DNA of 64,000 nt from Mallotus nudiflorus (GCA_947683625.1 CANTUR010000156.1:1426001-1490000), one strand, 5' to 3'; counted from the stretch's first letter, positions 1 to 13,324 are shown. Translations and numbers: made by a program. The notes: generated from the sequence alone by a model not told the origin.

Positions 1-2757
1 TCTATTCATCAGTACTGATTTGACTCTAAACTATGACAACAATCATCTTGATATGCTTATCTTCATAATTAACCCCTGATCCACTAACTGGTGCAATTCT
101 TAGATCAAAGGTCTCCTCTCCACACTAATGTAAGCAAGACTACCTGAGGATTTTCTACTCAAGGCATCTGCTAACACATTAGCCTTGCCTGAATGATAAA
201 GAATATCACAGTTATAATCCTTTAGGAGTTCCAACCATCTCCTCTGTCTCAAGTTCAGATCCCTCTATTAAAAAATGTACTTCAAGCTCTTGTGATATAT
301 GAAGATCTCATAAGTTACTCCATATAAGTAGTGTCTCTAGATCTTGAGAGCAAAGATCACTGCTACCATCTCTAGGTCATGAGTTGGATAATTCTATTCA
401 TACTTCTTCAACTGACTATAAGCATATGCAACTACCCTACCATTCTACATAAATACACAACCTAGAGTAACTCTAAAGGCATCATAATAAACAGTGAACT
501 TATCTTCTCCATTTGGCAAAGTTAGCATTGAAGCTATGGTCAACTTCTCCTTTGCCAACTGAAAATAATTCTCACAAGCAGCTGACCATTCAAACTTCAT
601 ATTCTTCTGAGTTAGGTGGGTCATAAGGCTGCAATTCTTGAGAAATCTTGAACGAATCTCCTATAATACCCAGCCAAACCTATAAAGCTCTAAATCTCAT
701 TAATTGTCATCGATCTAGGCCACTTAGATACTGCTTCAATCTTTTGTGAATAAACTTGGATACCATCTTTAGTCACCACATAAACAAGAAATGCTACATT
801 CTTAGTCTAGAGATCACACTTTGAGAATTTTGCATAAAGCTAATGTTCTTTCAATGTTTGTAGTGTTGTCTTCAAGTGATATACATGTTCCTCCATACTC
901 TTCAAATACACTAGTATATCATCAATGAAGACTACCATAAACTGATCCACATAGGGTCTGAATACCCTATTCATTGATCCATGAAAGCAAATGGGGCATT
1001 AGTTAATCCAAATGACATCACCAAAAACTCTTTATGGCCATATCTAGTATGAAATGCCATTTTAGGAACATCGGCTTCTCTGATTTGTAATTGATGATAG
1101 CCTAATCTCAAATCAATCTTCGAGAAGAACTGTGCACCCTAAAGAGAAGTGTTAGGTCTGATAAAATCCTTGTCCAATAACTCTTGCAATTGCTTCTTCA
1201 ATTCCTTCAACTCTGCAGGAGCCATTCTGTAAGATGACATTGAAATAGGAGTTATGCCTAGGACCACGTCTATACAGAATTTGATCTATTTATGAGATGG
1301 TAAACCTGGAAACTCATCAAGAAAGATATCTAGGAACTCATAAACTATAAGGACATCTGAAAAAAAACTCTTCTCCACCCTAGTGTCTCTAACTAGTGCT
1401 AATTATTTTTAAAAACCTTTCCTCAACATCTTCCTAGCAGTGATAGTGAAGATAAGCTTCAGAGGTGCGAAATTCTTATCACCCACAAACTTAAATTCTT
1501 CATCATTCAGAATTCTAAAAATAACCTCTTTACTCCAACAATCAACAATGACATAGTGTTGAGACAACCCATCCATTCCAAGGATCATAACAAAATCCAT
1601 TCTCAAAAACACGTCAAGTTAATTACACCCAAAAGGAATGAATCCATGAATAACTCTCTAAATTTCAGTCCTAAACTCGGAGGCTAATATACTAAACTTA
1701 ATCCTATAACATACAGTTATACCAAACTCCACTTATACAGTATCACATCCATAACATGATGCAACAGATTGAAGAGTTCACGAATATTCTTCTCAACTGA
1801 CTGCTCTTCTCTTACTCTATGTAATAACAACCATGTGTAATTATCCCTCCTTGAAGGTGGATGGAAGTATCTTAAAAATTACTCTTTAAACTTCAACCAT
1901 GTCATAGTAGTCACATAAAGCTAATTTGACTACATGCACCAATCTTATGCTGTAGTCAAAACTAATAACTTCACAATTAAGAGTATAAAGTGTTGCGTCT
2001 GCATTAAACATCTTCTTATTCCTTTATCAAAGCATATTCAAAAAAATTATCATGCTTGGTTAAGTTGTATCAAGCCCTTATTAACCCTGGCTATCCCAGC
2101 CACAAATGCTACAAGTTTAAGTTCAAAGGCTGCTTGTACCTCTTATAATAATTACTTTAGCCTTTAAGTTACAGTTTCCTCTGACCTACCCCTATACTAG
2201 ATAGGTGTAGTAAGGGCTAAAAATGGAATCACAACTTCAACTTGAAAGGACTACTTATCAATATATATTATCTCTGTGGTAAAAGCAGTTCACGTTCACC
2301 TCATTTAAAAAGATGCAAAAATTAACATGGTTGGAGGTATCAACACTGCACCCTAGGGAACTCTTGGTGCATAGGCAGCATCATCGAAACCCTGAGCCAG
2401 AAGCTCCTCATTTTTTTATTCCTGCTATGTACGGCAACCAACTAGGCTTTTAGATTCACCTTTTACCCTACGCCTAGCTAGTTGGACATGTAGTAGAACC
2501 TTATCCTTAAAAGACTTTTTGACATCAGCCTCATTGATCGATGGAGTGACTCTTGCTTGCCACAAATAGAAAAGAACAAAAGCAAAACATACAATTCAGA
2601 CAATAAACGAACAACCTCATGGTTACGTAGAATTTTAAAAAGCAACAAAGACTTTTCAAAGACATAGTCGAACCTAATTTACTATAGTAGTTTTGAAGAA
2701 AACACAACTCTACTAACCTAGGTCCGCAACACTAAACCTAGGCTTTGATACCAACTT
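1..2757 (-). pseudogene. E1: decayed Tekay-type gag-pol interior (partial)
   Basis: Interior of a Ty3/gypsy chromovirus, read on the minus strand and cut by the left window edge, so integrase lies outside. By alignment with the better copy at 13372-18093, positions 1-1300 hold RNase H and reverse transcriptase remnants; the RT active-site codons (FIDD) are still readable near 905-930. The protease region lies at about 1409-1612 (VILGMDGLSQHY, with the usual Trp changed to Gly). Gag at about 1650-2700 is barely recognisable and several hundred bases shorter than in E2. Stops and indels occur throughout. About 135 bp of RT is missing at 1131. The interior is joined to its 5' LTR at 2758 by a recognisable primer-binding site. 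Element identity is secure; gag boundaries are approximate. Confidence 0.85.
2742..2753 (-). other. E1 primer-binding site (tRNA-iMet type)
   Basis: On the minus strand this reads TGGTATCAAAGC, one mismatch from the usual plant initiator-methionine site TGGTATCAGAGC, and lies four bases inside the LTR end, the same spacing as in E2 and E3. Confidence 0.75.
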
Positions 2758-5700
2758 TGTTATTACCCAAACCAGGGAGTCATGACTGGGGCTAGGGAAT
2801 GGGAATTCTTTCGAATCCGGAACCCGTAGTAAGCCTTAAAAATAAAAACATATGGAAATTTAATATAAGAATATCAAAGAATTTAAAACTTAAAATAATA
2901 TTAAAGGAAATCTCATACCATTTGTTAAAATATAACAAATACAAATTCCCATTATAAGCACCACTATTGCAGCTTCTAGAAAATGAACAAAAGTTCATAT
3001 ATAAAAATTACATAATCTAGCCAGGGCTAAAGAAGACCGATGAAAGGGTCTACTACGAAGTAGAATTTCCTGAAAAATATTAAGGGGGGTCAGACCTCAT
3101 TGAGTGAATTGTTATTATATATATACATGCACTATAAAATACAGGCATTTAGGCATCAGTATAATATAATATACATGCATTTCATACACATACCAAAATC
3201 ACTTTTTCAATACAATAATAAATATAGGAAAATTTTTAAGTGGAGAATCGGAGTGGAACCCTACATAATCTACAACCTCAATTACATAACCAATAGCCAA
3301 CTGACTTATCTATAACTCAAAATATTTATTCATCCAACTTAGTAAACTAGCCCTGAGTACACTAAGTCAATTGAGGATCTACAATCTCACTATCGACAAG
3401 ACTGGCCCTGAGTACACTAGGTCAATTGAGGATCCATAACTACCCTTTCTAATAACCATTAATCTCAACATTCAATTCATAATCAAAATAATAATATTCT
3501 TAGCCTAAAATCTACTGTACTATCACGCAACAGTCCTAACGTAGCTCACTAGGTGGCACGTTCTACAACTATCCTCCAAATCATACTTATAAATATTAAA
3601 ATTAATAATGAAATGCATAGTTAAAAATATAGTAGCATTCATTCATCAAACAATATACTGTTTAGATACCAAATATATATAAAATATAAATATAAGCATT
3701 TAAATAAATAATTCATATTTAAATTCACATTATTTAAATCACGGATGCTCACAAAATATTTATTCTACATGCAATGCATATATATAACAATAACTCATAG
3801 TACTATTGTGCTCCATTGTTTCGGTTCGACTGGCTCGGTCTGATTGGCCTACCTCGTGGTACAGCTAAAGAAAAATAATAATCTTATTATTAGAATAAAA
3901 TTCCTAATTTAATAACTCTAATATTTCTAAGAATGACTCGATTTAAACACGACTCGACCAAAATTTTAAGACCGGTTGTCACAATTTACGAGAAATCTAT
4001 CAAAAATTCAGCATAATTTTTCATGTAAAACATATTTTTCTCTAGTAAAAGTAGAGTTGATCCTGCACAAAAAAACCACTTCTATGACACATAAGTTCAA
4101 CTGCGTAGGTTCGGCCCTCAAACTACTCATAGTGTCCAATAGAGCCTGAACAATCCTTAAATGTATATATATAAAAAAATAATTATAATTTCAAATAATT
4201 CCCTCAAACATCATAAAAATCTATATAAAAATATAATAACTTCTCAATCACCATAATTTCTCATAAAAATATTAAAAACCTTTATTTTCCAACTAAATAA
4301 TAAAATTCTAGCTTTTAAATAATATTTGCTAATAAGATTCATAAATGGCATAAAATTTCCATTTTACAATTAAATTAGCATATATTGCAAATAATTATTA
4401 AAATCACTATTTAACATCATAAAAATAATAAAATACCCATTTAAGCTCAAAAATAATATATAAATTTATTATTTACATATTATTCCAAAATTATCACAAA
4501 TTAACTAATAAATGGGAAATAATATTAAAAATTGCTTTTCATACTTTTATTAATCCATAAATAGTTTAAAACAAAATAATCAACAACAATTTCAATTGAA
4601 ATCAAATAATTTACTAACTTCCAAAAATACATATGTAGACATAAACTATCAAAATTCAATCAAATATCACAATAAATAAACTAATAATAAATACCATTAA
4701 TTCATCCAAAATTATAAAAATCTCATTTAATTATCAAAATCAACTTATTTATATAATAAAAGCATAAAAAATATTTATTTTAAAAATTCAATAATAAAAT
4801 TTCAAATATAAGTAAATAATATTAATTAAACCCATTCTTTTAAATATTCTAAATGAAATAGCATTTAATTACCGATAATCAATTAAATTATTAAATTATC
4901 TAATTTAACCAATTAAAACTCATTTAAGTTCAAAATTAATAATTAAAATTATTATTCGGATATAATTCTAGAAATTAATATTAATTAGCTAAAATAGTAA
5001 TTAATTTATAAAAAGTATTTTAATACCAACTATTATTCAAAAATTATCTAAAGCGCAATAATTACTAATAGTTTCAATTAAAATATAAAATTTACTCATT
5101 TATTTAATTTCTCCAAAAATTCTATTTTTTACATAAACATTCAAAAATTCGTAATAAAAATTCGGTACGTAATTTAAATAAACTTCCTTCATGAAACTTG
5201 CTTTAAATAATATATAGAATTTAATAAAAATAAGAAAATTTTCGAACTCAGGATTGTTTGAACAGTAACCAAACCCAAAAATACATATATTTTAAATAAT
5301 TTCAAAAAAATAATATTTAGATAGATGTTAGCACACAAATCAATTTATCTAACTACCACATCTTCAAATGAAATTAAATTCAATAAGAAATATCAAATTA
5401 AACATATTGACATAAAAATAAAAATAAGTTTTCGGAGTCCTTACCGGTCGATTTACTTGAAACTAACTATATATTATCGAAGCTCATAACGTGAGTTTTG
5501 AAATGAGACTAAACTCGATCGGTTTTCTCATCGGCGATTGGATTACACTATTCACATAGTGCTATCCTACACTGCTGTCGGTGCTATTGCTGTTGCTTGG
5601 ACTAACAACGGTGAGGTGGGGCTAACAACACTGCAAATGGTGGTGTGGTGGTGGTTCAGTTGTAGAGAAGAAAGAAAATAAGAAGAAAAAGGGAGGGGAT

Positions 5701-6093
5701 TACATGCTGCACGTTTTTTTGTTTTTGAATTTTTTTATAAATAAGTAAAAGACAAAATAGTGTAAAATAATATTTTAAATTTTAAATATTTATTTTTCTA
5801 ATTAATTCCGTCATAAAATATTAAAATACTTAAAATACACTAATTTAATACTATTCACATTTACTAATAATATTATTATTAAATAATTAAATAAATTAAT
5901 AATATATAACAATAAATTAAAATTTTAAATCTTTATTTAATATTAACACCATAATAAAATAAAATAAATACCAATACTAGAATTTAATTAAATTACACAA
6001 AATAATCATAATATAAAAACTTAATAAAAAATTTATTAACACTATATATCTCAGAAATTAATTTAATAATTTATAAAATATTAGGTTATAACA
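2758..6093 (-). repeat. E1 5' LTR, old and diverged Tekay LTR
   Basis: Starts TGTTATTACCC (younger copies TGTCACGACCC) and ends TTATAACA (younger copies ATATTACA). It keeps landmarks of the younger LTRs in the same order: the GAATTCTTTCGAATCCGGAA block at 2810, the GGTCAGACCTCA block near 3090, the doubled CTGAGTACACTA(A/G)GTCAATTGAGGAT unit at 3350-3432, and the islet near 3800-3860 with a pyrimidine-rich splice-acceptor-like edge. Heavy decay and AT enrichment make it the oldest Tekay LTR here. The base after its right end resumes Tat copy A exactly where Tat copy B is uninterrupted (26316), which fixes the boundary. Confidence 0.85.
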
Positions 6094-6102
6094 CCCCTGC
6101 TA

Positions 6103-6216
6103 GTTGAAGATGCGTTGCCTCAGCACTAAGGCATTGCCTCAATGTGAAAAGGCAACATCCAATCACCTTTTAAGGTTAAGGCGTCGCTTGATCGATGAGG
6201 CGACACTTCAACACCT
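6103..6216. repeat. Palindromic GAGGC/GCCTC motif cluster (copy A)
   Basis: Short inverted-repeat words such as TAAGGCATTGCCTCA and ATGAGGCGACAC recur every 20-40 bases. The same cluster occurs at 26323-26440, and related ones at 23812-23972 and 36079-36134. It lies about 40 bases upstream of a plus-strand TATA-like box (TTATAAATACC, 6258-6268). Confidence 0.55.
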
Positions 6217-6359
6217 CTTTCCAATATGTCTTTTCTTCTGAAAACCCTAATTTTTCTTATAAATACCTCAAACAACCACTTTCTTTTATTCCCTAAAACC
6301 TGTAATTACTTAGTTTATCGTAATAAAAACCTAAAAAATAATAGAAAAAAGTCCTAACC

Positions 6360-7560
6360 AATTGCGACTAGTGTTAAGAAGTTTGGATGAAGACACATGG
6401 GTGAAGTTGGTACCACTTTACTTGTCTATTTTTTTAACCTTGCATGCTAGAATTAATTTTCCTTTCTTACACAATGTAGCTCAATTTTGGGATCCTAGTA
6501 TACATGTCTTATGGTTCAAATAGTTTTTAAATATGCCTTTTGCCCAAGGAATTTAGGGCTATTTTAGGTTATCAGGAGACTCTAGTTACCAGATTGCGGT
6601 TCCTTAGGTTGGGATGTATCCTAGATTTACTTTCTATTTAAAATCAAATTGTTTGGCTATTTAATCTTTATCCCAATCATCTCTTTACCATATTTTTGGG
6701 ACAAAGATTTTGATGGAATTTTTTTGACTATTGCCATTACCGTAAATCATAGAGATGTTTACTGGCCCCGGATGATTGCTCTTTACTTGTACTCAATTCC
6801 TGCTTATCTCTCATTTTAGTAACTATGATTTCCAAGTTCTCTACTTTTGATAAAGTAGAATCGGGACTTAACCCATTACCACTTATCCTATTGGAGATTA
6901 TCATTCGGCTGGATAACTTTTTAGAAACCAAGTGATTCTTTAGGAGCCAATTACTATTAGAGGTTAGCCTTTTCCTTTTCCTTCTTTCTTTTCAGGATTA
7001 TTATCTTTTTCTTCTTTTTTTTAGGCTTAGTTTTAAGAGAAATTGAAACTACTTAAGCCTCCTAGAGACATCTCTCATTATAGGGCAAAACATTATCATA
7101 CTAGAAGACTACAACAGGTGCTAGAGGATGTCAAAAATTGGTTGGCTGTATTTCTTAACACTGAAGTCCAATGGATGTGTTCATGATGGAGACTGAATCA
7201 TAACCATTCTATCCTACACATATTATATTCCTATAGCAGGACTAGGTTTTACCACCTACTATAATCCGGTATGTTTCTATCGCCAATAAGGGATGAAGTA
7301 GCTAATTATAGGGCCAGTACATGAATTTGAGCTACGGCCCTTTACTTAGAATTTCCTGGACAATTTAGTTATAACTTGGACTTGCAGAATCATTCAAAGA
7401 AACATTATCTACCTCGCAGATTTGTTTACCGATGACTAGTATAAGGAGTGGATTCAGCTTTAATAAAAAAACAAAAATGAGTTTATAAAAGGACAAGAAG
7501 ACCAGAGAACTTCATTCATCAAGTGTTTAGGGTGCTCAATAGAAGAAAAGAAAAAGAAAT
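6360..7560 (+). pseudogene. Antisense accessory ORF remnant of Tat copy A
   Basis: Opposite in strand to pol. Broken plus-strand frames give stretches conserved with copy B (26560-27790): WRLNHNHSILHIYY, a GL-x-TTYYNP-x-CFYRQ segment, and NFLDNLVITW followed by a Tyr-Lys-Glu-Trp-Ile segment. Upstream, LILLEIIIRLDNFLETK resembles the Leu-Ala-Glu-x-x-x-x-Leu core of plant transposon-associated ORFs (DUF7745/PMD-like); that family call is tentative. Antisense extra ORFs between pol and the 3' LTR are known in Tat-lineage elements, which fits the position. A promoter-like TATA lies at 6258. Many stops make it non-functional. Confidence 0.5.
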
Positions 7561-8140
7561 TAGTTCGTGAAACTTAGTCCATATTTGCTTTTTGCTTGAT
7601 ATAGTTTGCTTTTGGTTAGTCAATTTGTAATAAGCATTTTATGCAACATTTAATAGTAATAAAGGCAAACCATTTCATTTAATTTAAGAATAAATGACTA
7701 TACATTTCGCGTTTGACATAACTCCTGTTATTAGATGGCTTGTCCTTGTAAATTTCTCAACTAACTATTTTTTTCTCTCTCTCTCCTTTTATATGTCCTT
7801 AATTTTTACTTGGGCCACCCTTTTCAAGGTTTTCAACCTAGTAAGACCTTTACTTTATTATTTTATTATTTTTGTTTGTCTCTACTTTTTGCCTAAACAA
7901 TCTCTTTTAAGGTTTTCTCTCTAGCGAGACATTACATAAAGTACTTTTTGAGCCTATCTAGATTAATAGGCTTCTAGAACTCATTTTCTTCTAAATCAGA
8001 TGGAATTGCAGCACCCTTAGAAAATAGCTTTTTCTCTAGATAAGGACTTTCCCAATTTGACTTGAACTCCCCTCGTGAATCAATTATAATTGGTTTGGTA
8101 AGCTTTAGCACTAAATCTTCTTCTTTAATTTTTCCTGGCT
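7561..8140. other. Spacer between antisense ORF and pol in Tat copy A
   Basis: Homologous to 27790-28140 of copy B, T-rich on the plus strand. It contains two copies of a short phrase (CAAGGTTTTCAACCTAGTAAGAC near 7825, and a degenerate version near 7910). No coding frame is supported; it is probably the 3' untranslated region shared by two convergent transcripts. Confidence 0.4.
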
Positions 8141-10088
8141 TAGCCTTCTCATTATAGGCCTAGGCTATCCTCTTTTGATATAATTGTGAGTGGTACATGG
8201 CTTTTATTCTCTTTTTATCTAACAATATAAACTAAGCTAATATGCTCTCCACCCACTAATACTTATGAATGTTGGACTTCAGCAAAACCTATAATGACTA
8301 AATCTGCGTTTCCATCGATAATACAACTTCACACCCAAATCCCAAGGAATACAGAGTGACCCTAGTTGATGTTCTAGTAGTCGTCATATATCCCTACTAT
8401 GCAAATTGTAGATAATCCACCCAATCCCTATAATTTTCCATCATTTTAGCCAGAATCCTCTTCACATTTTTATTTATAGCTTTAACTTCACCCTTTGCAT
8501 GCAGTCTACACAGAGAAAATATATGGTGTTCAATTTTGTACCCTTTTAACAAAAGGGGTTGTTTCTACTCAAAACCGAATACTATTATCAATAACAACAT
8601 AATAGGGGAACCTGTATCTGTAGATTATGTTCCTTTCAATAAACCTTGCCATCTATTTTGAACTGACATTAGCATATGATCTTACTTTTAACCATTTGGA
8701 GAATTAGAGAAATAATTAATGGCCACCACAATATAATGATGACCATTTGATGCTTTCAATTTTATCTCCTATATGATATTGATTCCCGAAATTGTAAATA
8801 GCCCAAGAAAAGTCATTCCCTAAAGTTCCATGGAAGGAAAATGATTAACATCACCATATGCTTGGCAATTATGGCAATTCTTCATAAATTTTACATAATC
8901 TATTTCCATTGTTAGCCAGAAGTAACCTTGACGTGCTATTTTCTTTACTAAGATTACCTTATTCATTACAGCCCACATACTCCTTCATGGATTACTTCTA
9001 TGAGCTTCTGAGCTTCATTTTTACTCACATATTTCAAATGCACCCCAGTTAGATTCTCTTGTACAACATCCTATTATGGCTTATGAATTATTATAACAAC
9101 ATTCCCAGAGACATCTTTTCCTACTTATAAGCATCTTCAGGAAATTGACCTATTTCAAAATACTGTTGTAGATAATGAAATTATGGTTTCTTAATGGTAT
9201 CAACTAGTATCACCCTTATCTCTTCAAAATAAGGGTTTAGGATTTCACTAAAATAAAGGGCTTGATTTTTGTTTGCTTCCCGCCTTCTAACATTAAAGCT
9301 AAAGTAGTTAATGCATCAACCACTTGATTTTCTTCTCATGGTAAATGAATGAACTTGCACTGAGTAAAAGATAGTAAAATAATAACTAAGTAATCCCTGC
9401 ACAACCATAACATATCTTCCTTCACTTCTTATTCCTTTGAAGTTTTCTTTATTATTAGTATAAAGTCTCTATAGACTATAATCTCTTCTGACCCCACACA
9501 TCACAATGCTTTAAAATTAAAGATGCAAGCTTCATACTCAGTTTGATTGTTCGTAACCTTAAATTCTAATTTTTTAGCCATCAAGATCGTTTCCCCCTAT
9601 AGAATGATAAGAACTACACCAATACCTACTCCTTTTTTTGTTTGTTGTACCATCAAAATGCATACTCCAACCCTGGATATCTATTGCCCCCAAGTGCTCA
9701 TTTAAAAATTCTACCTCCTATTATTGTTCATCATCTACTAGATTTTAAGCCAAGAAGACTATTACTGCTTTTCCTTTTACAACTTCTTTTATTAAGTAGG
9801 ATTAACCACTTAGCCAATTTCCTAGTGAGTGATGGAGTCTATTGAAGGTATTTAATGGGATTATGTTTGGAGATTACTTAAACTCAATAAGATTGTAAAT
9901 AGTGTCAAAGCTTCTTAGTGGCCCATATCACAGCTAAACATATCTTCTCGACTAGATTGTAGTTAGCTTCATAGGGTAGGAATTTTTTACTCAAATAGTA
10001 CACTGCATGTTTGTTCGTTCCTTCCCCTTTTTGAACTAACATTGCCCCAACTGCTTCCTTTTTAATAACCAGATAAAAGAATTAGAGG
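8140..10088 (-). pseudogene. Tat copy A integrase and RNase H remnants
   Basis: Minus-strand homologue of 28140-30280 in copy B. Integrase-derived sequence covers about 8140-9150, including the counterpart of the ATNKNMKRILAKM block near 8450. RNase H sequence covers about 9500-10080; a WSMHFDGTTN-like start is readable at 9640-9672, where DGT would carry the first catalytic Asp. Every frame is broken. The reading continues across the E2 insertion into RT at 21547. Confidence 0.65.
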
Positions 10089-10093
10089 CTTTC
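10089..10093. repeat. Target-site duplication of E2 (left)
   Basis: CTTTC directly before the LTR and again at 21547-21551 directly after the other LTR. The uninterrupted paralogue in Tat copy B has a single CTTTC at 30283-30287. Confidence 0.95.
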
Positions 10094-13000
10094 TATCACG
10101 ACCCAAAACAGGGGCCATGACCGGCGCTAGGGAATGGGAATTCTTTCGAATCCGGAACCCGTAGCAAGCCTAAAAATAAAATAAAGCATGCCATAATAAC
10201 AATAAAAATATAATATGCAGCGGAAATAAAAAAAATCATAATATCATTCATACCAACTGGATTTAAACTAAATCTCATCTCATCACATAGATGTATATAA
10301 TCTTTAATACAAATCCAGTTTCAATATAATACATCTCTTTAAAATAAAATATATGAAATCCAACACTTTAATTTACAACTACTGCAGTGTCTAGATAAAA
10401 TAAATAAGACTCAAGTAGACAATTTACATAAAGAAGCTGGGGCGGAAGAAATCCGGTGTATCGACCTGCTATTGAGGTCTGAGGAAGTTGACTCTCCTGA
10501 AAAATAGTCAACGGAGGGGAGTCAGACCTCACTAAGTGAATTACTATAATATATATACATACACACTAAGTGATAATGCATACAGTCAACAGTATATATA
10601 TAATATGTATATATACAGGCAAATTCTTACAGATGCAGAAAAATCATTTTTATATATTTTACTGAAAAATCCCAATTTATGAAGGATCACATAGAACCCT
10701 AGAATATCGCAACCTCAGAAAATAGTGTTAAACAACACTCAAGCCACACAGGCTCACTTATTCCAAATATATCCACTTAATCCATTTGGACAGTAGACTG
10801 GTCCCGAGACACTAAGTCAACCGAGCTCCAGCAGTCTGACTGCCAGTGTGATTGGCCCCGAGACACTTGGTCAACCGAGCTCCAGCAATCACACCCACAA
10901 ACCACATCTCACATATCAATAATCATATCAAACCAATATCCACAAATAGTTAGTAACATAGCCTAAAGCTATAGGCGTACCGGTACGTACTCGGTCCTAG
11001 TGCTGCCCACTAGGTAGCACGTTCTATTGATATCCTTCATTAATAATATAAATCATTCATTCACAATAAATGATGTATGAATGTAAATGAAACAACAATA
11101 TAAACCATATATATACCGAAAATATACCAAACATAAACCAGGTATATTTTGAGTATATATATGTCAAATAAATCCAATCAAATCATGAATTAAACTAAAA
11201 ATATATTTAAAAACATTTTAAATATATTTTATTAACAAAACATGTATATAATTTATTATATACCAAAAATATACCAAAAATATACTTGAATATAAATCAC
11301 ATTATTTATGCATATTCAGTCAAAATAAAACATGCATTTTCTAAATCATGCATCCTAAGTATATATATATAATATAGTAACTCACCTAATGCGCTCCACG
11401 AGACAGGTCCGACGGGCCTGGTCCACTAGCCCTCAGTCTCGGCGCAACTAAACAAACAATAAATAATCGACATTAGAATAAACCTAACAGAAATCCTAGA
11501 ATTCAATCTAGAGTATTTAACACAGAATCGAAAATTAGGGTTCGACTGGATATCACGTTTTACGAGAATTCTACCGAAAATTCGGTAGAACCTCCCCAGT
11601 AAAATGGACATCTCTCTACTCAAAAGAGTAGAGCCAACCCTGCAAAGAAACACACTTCAAAAAACGAGCTCAACACAATCAAAATCCCACGATCGGACTC
11701 CAAACTACAGTCCACCGACCGGGGTCCACAAACACAAAACAATATTCCAGATATAACAAAAATATCCTTAAATCACATAAATACATTTTCATAGGTAGAA
11801 ATTACATATTTAACCTTGAAACACTATAAAAACCGATTAAAACTCATTTTATTAGAAAAACCGTATATTTTATTTATAATTGAAAATAATTTACGAAAAA
11901 TAGTTTTAATTAGTTAAAAATACCAAATATTTTGTAGAAATCATTTTTATACCTTAAATAAATATTAAAACCAATTAAATTACATTTTTAGACAATTTAG
12001 GGTAAAATTACCAAAATACCCCTATATATATAAATATACTTAAATTACTTCAAAAATTCATCAAAAATTATACAATTATCCAAAATTAATTTTCTCAACA
12101 TATTTATCAATAATATTAATATTTAAACTCAATTAACCAATTAAATTCAAATAAAAACACATTTAACCTAATTTTCCAAAATCACCTAAACTTCAATAAT
12201 TCAAAATAAATACTTAGAAATTCATAAAAATTCCAAATAAATTCCTATAATTCATTTCAACACCTAATTTAACCATAAACTCCAATTTCATAATTTAAAT
12301 AATTAATTTCCGAAAATTAGAAAATAATATTAAAATATTCAAAAATACCCAAAAATCCAAACAATCTCCAAAAATTCTACAAAAATTCATACATGTAGAT
12401 TAAGCTACTAGGAACAACATTTGTGAAGGAAGTTTTCATGAATCAACCAATTCGAAGCTCAAAAAAATCAAAAACCCTAATAGGCCGAAATTGACAAATC
12501 GAAAACTAAGCAATTCTAGACCATTTTAGCTCAAACCAAAGCTAGAATCACACTCACTGGAGCTCAAGGAGAATAAAGAGACCGACGGTGTCGAAAACGG
12601 TGGCCGGAATCGGCGTGATCGACGGTGGGTTGATTTTCGGCTTCTCCGGCCAAAATCGTTCTCCCGACGTCGGAAACGGCCTCCACAGGCGGCGAAACTG
12701 GTCGGGGAAGATGGTGGCACACCGGACGGCACACCCACAGTGAAGGAACGGCGTGACAGACACCCGGACGGTGAAGGAACGATCGGAGAAGAAGAAGGAG
12801 ACTCGGGGGCTAAAATGTAATTTTCCAATTCTTGTGTAATTTTGACAAATATATGTATATATATATATACTTTATACTATATATTAAAATAATATTAAAT
12901 TACACACATCAAATATACACCACACACATAAAAATATTAATATTTTAATAATTTATACCAAATAAAATTAATTAAATAACAATTTAAACAATTAAATACT

Positions 13001-13324
13001 TAATAAAATATTAGGGTATAATAAACCCTAATTAAATACATATACACACACAGGCTTTATTTAATAATTTAAAAATATGTATGAGTTCATGCAAGTCCGT
13101 AAATACATCTAAAATAATTAATAATAAATTGTTTACGTGAAAATTTCCCCGAAAATGCAAGTCCCGGGAAAATTTTACGTAAAACACTGAAAATAATATA
13201 CAATAATTAAAATAGGTTTAAAATACATATTAACTCGTAAAAATATCATATAAAATACAGAAATTATTAACACTGCATATCTCGGTACAGTGTAAAAATA
13301 TTTTTAAAAACACGGGATATTACA
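10094..13324 (-). repeat. E2 3' LTR
   Basis: Begins TATCACGACCC (G of the terminal TG mutated to A) and ends GGGATATTACA; 3,231 bp. Nearly identical to 18308-21546; the other copy carries a small extra repeat of CATAATAT near 18455. It contains a doubled 30-bp unit (10800-10893), a short hairpin (about 11005-11024), exon-like islets with splice-like edges, and a GC-rich block (about 12550-12830) followed by an AT-rich TATA-containing stretch. Confidence 0.95.
10798..10893. repeat. Conserved direct repeat inside the Tekay LTR
   Basis: The unit CCCGAGACACTAAGTCAACC followed by GAGCTCCAGCA occurs twice, about 58 bp apart, the second copy with TGG for TAA. The pair is preserved in every LTR of the window (e.g. 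19020-19115, 36855-36945, 47823-47912, 52694-52786, 61018-61110) and recognisable in E1 (3350-3432), so the duplication predates the family's spread here. Confidence 0.8.

Larger units (their letters stand above)
6094..10093 (-). mobile_element. Tat-type element copy A, left part
   Basis: A decayed Ty3/gypsy element of the Tat/Ogre kind, almost colinear with 26316-30287 (copy B). It holds a palindrome-rich stretch (6100-6216), a plus-strand accessory ORF remnant (about 6360-7560), then minus-strand integrase and RNase H remnants. E1 cuts it on the left. On the right it is interrupted by E2 after the sequence CTTTC and resumes at 21547. Frames are broken throughout, with no long open frame. 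The lineage is inferred mainly from the RT and gag of copies A and B. Confidence 0.8.

Noticed and set aside
7694..7924. Plus-strand 76-codon hydrophobic frame
   Set aside because: Falls in the T-rich spacer of Tat copy A and is not open in copy B; T-rich sequence reads as Phe/Leu by chance.
12526..12828. A 100-codon Ser/Pro/Arg-rich minus-strand frame, repeated at 20750-21052, as a protein gene
   Set aside because: The two copies are the two LTRs of one element, and the frame is not maintained in E3 or E5. Kept only as a GC-rich leader block.
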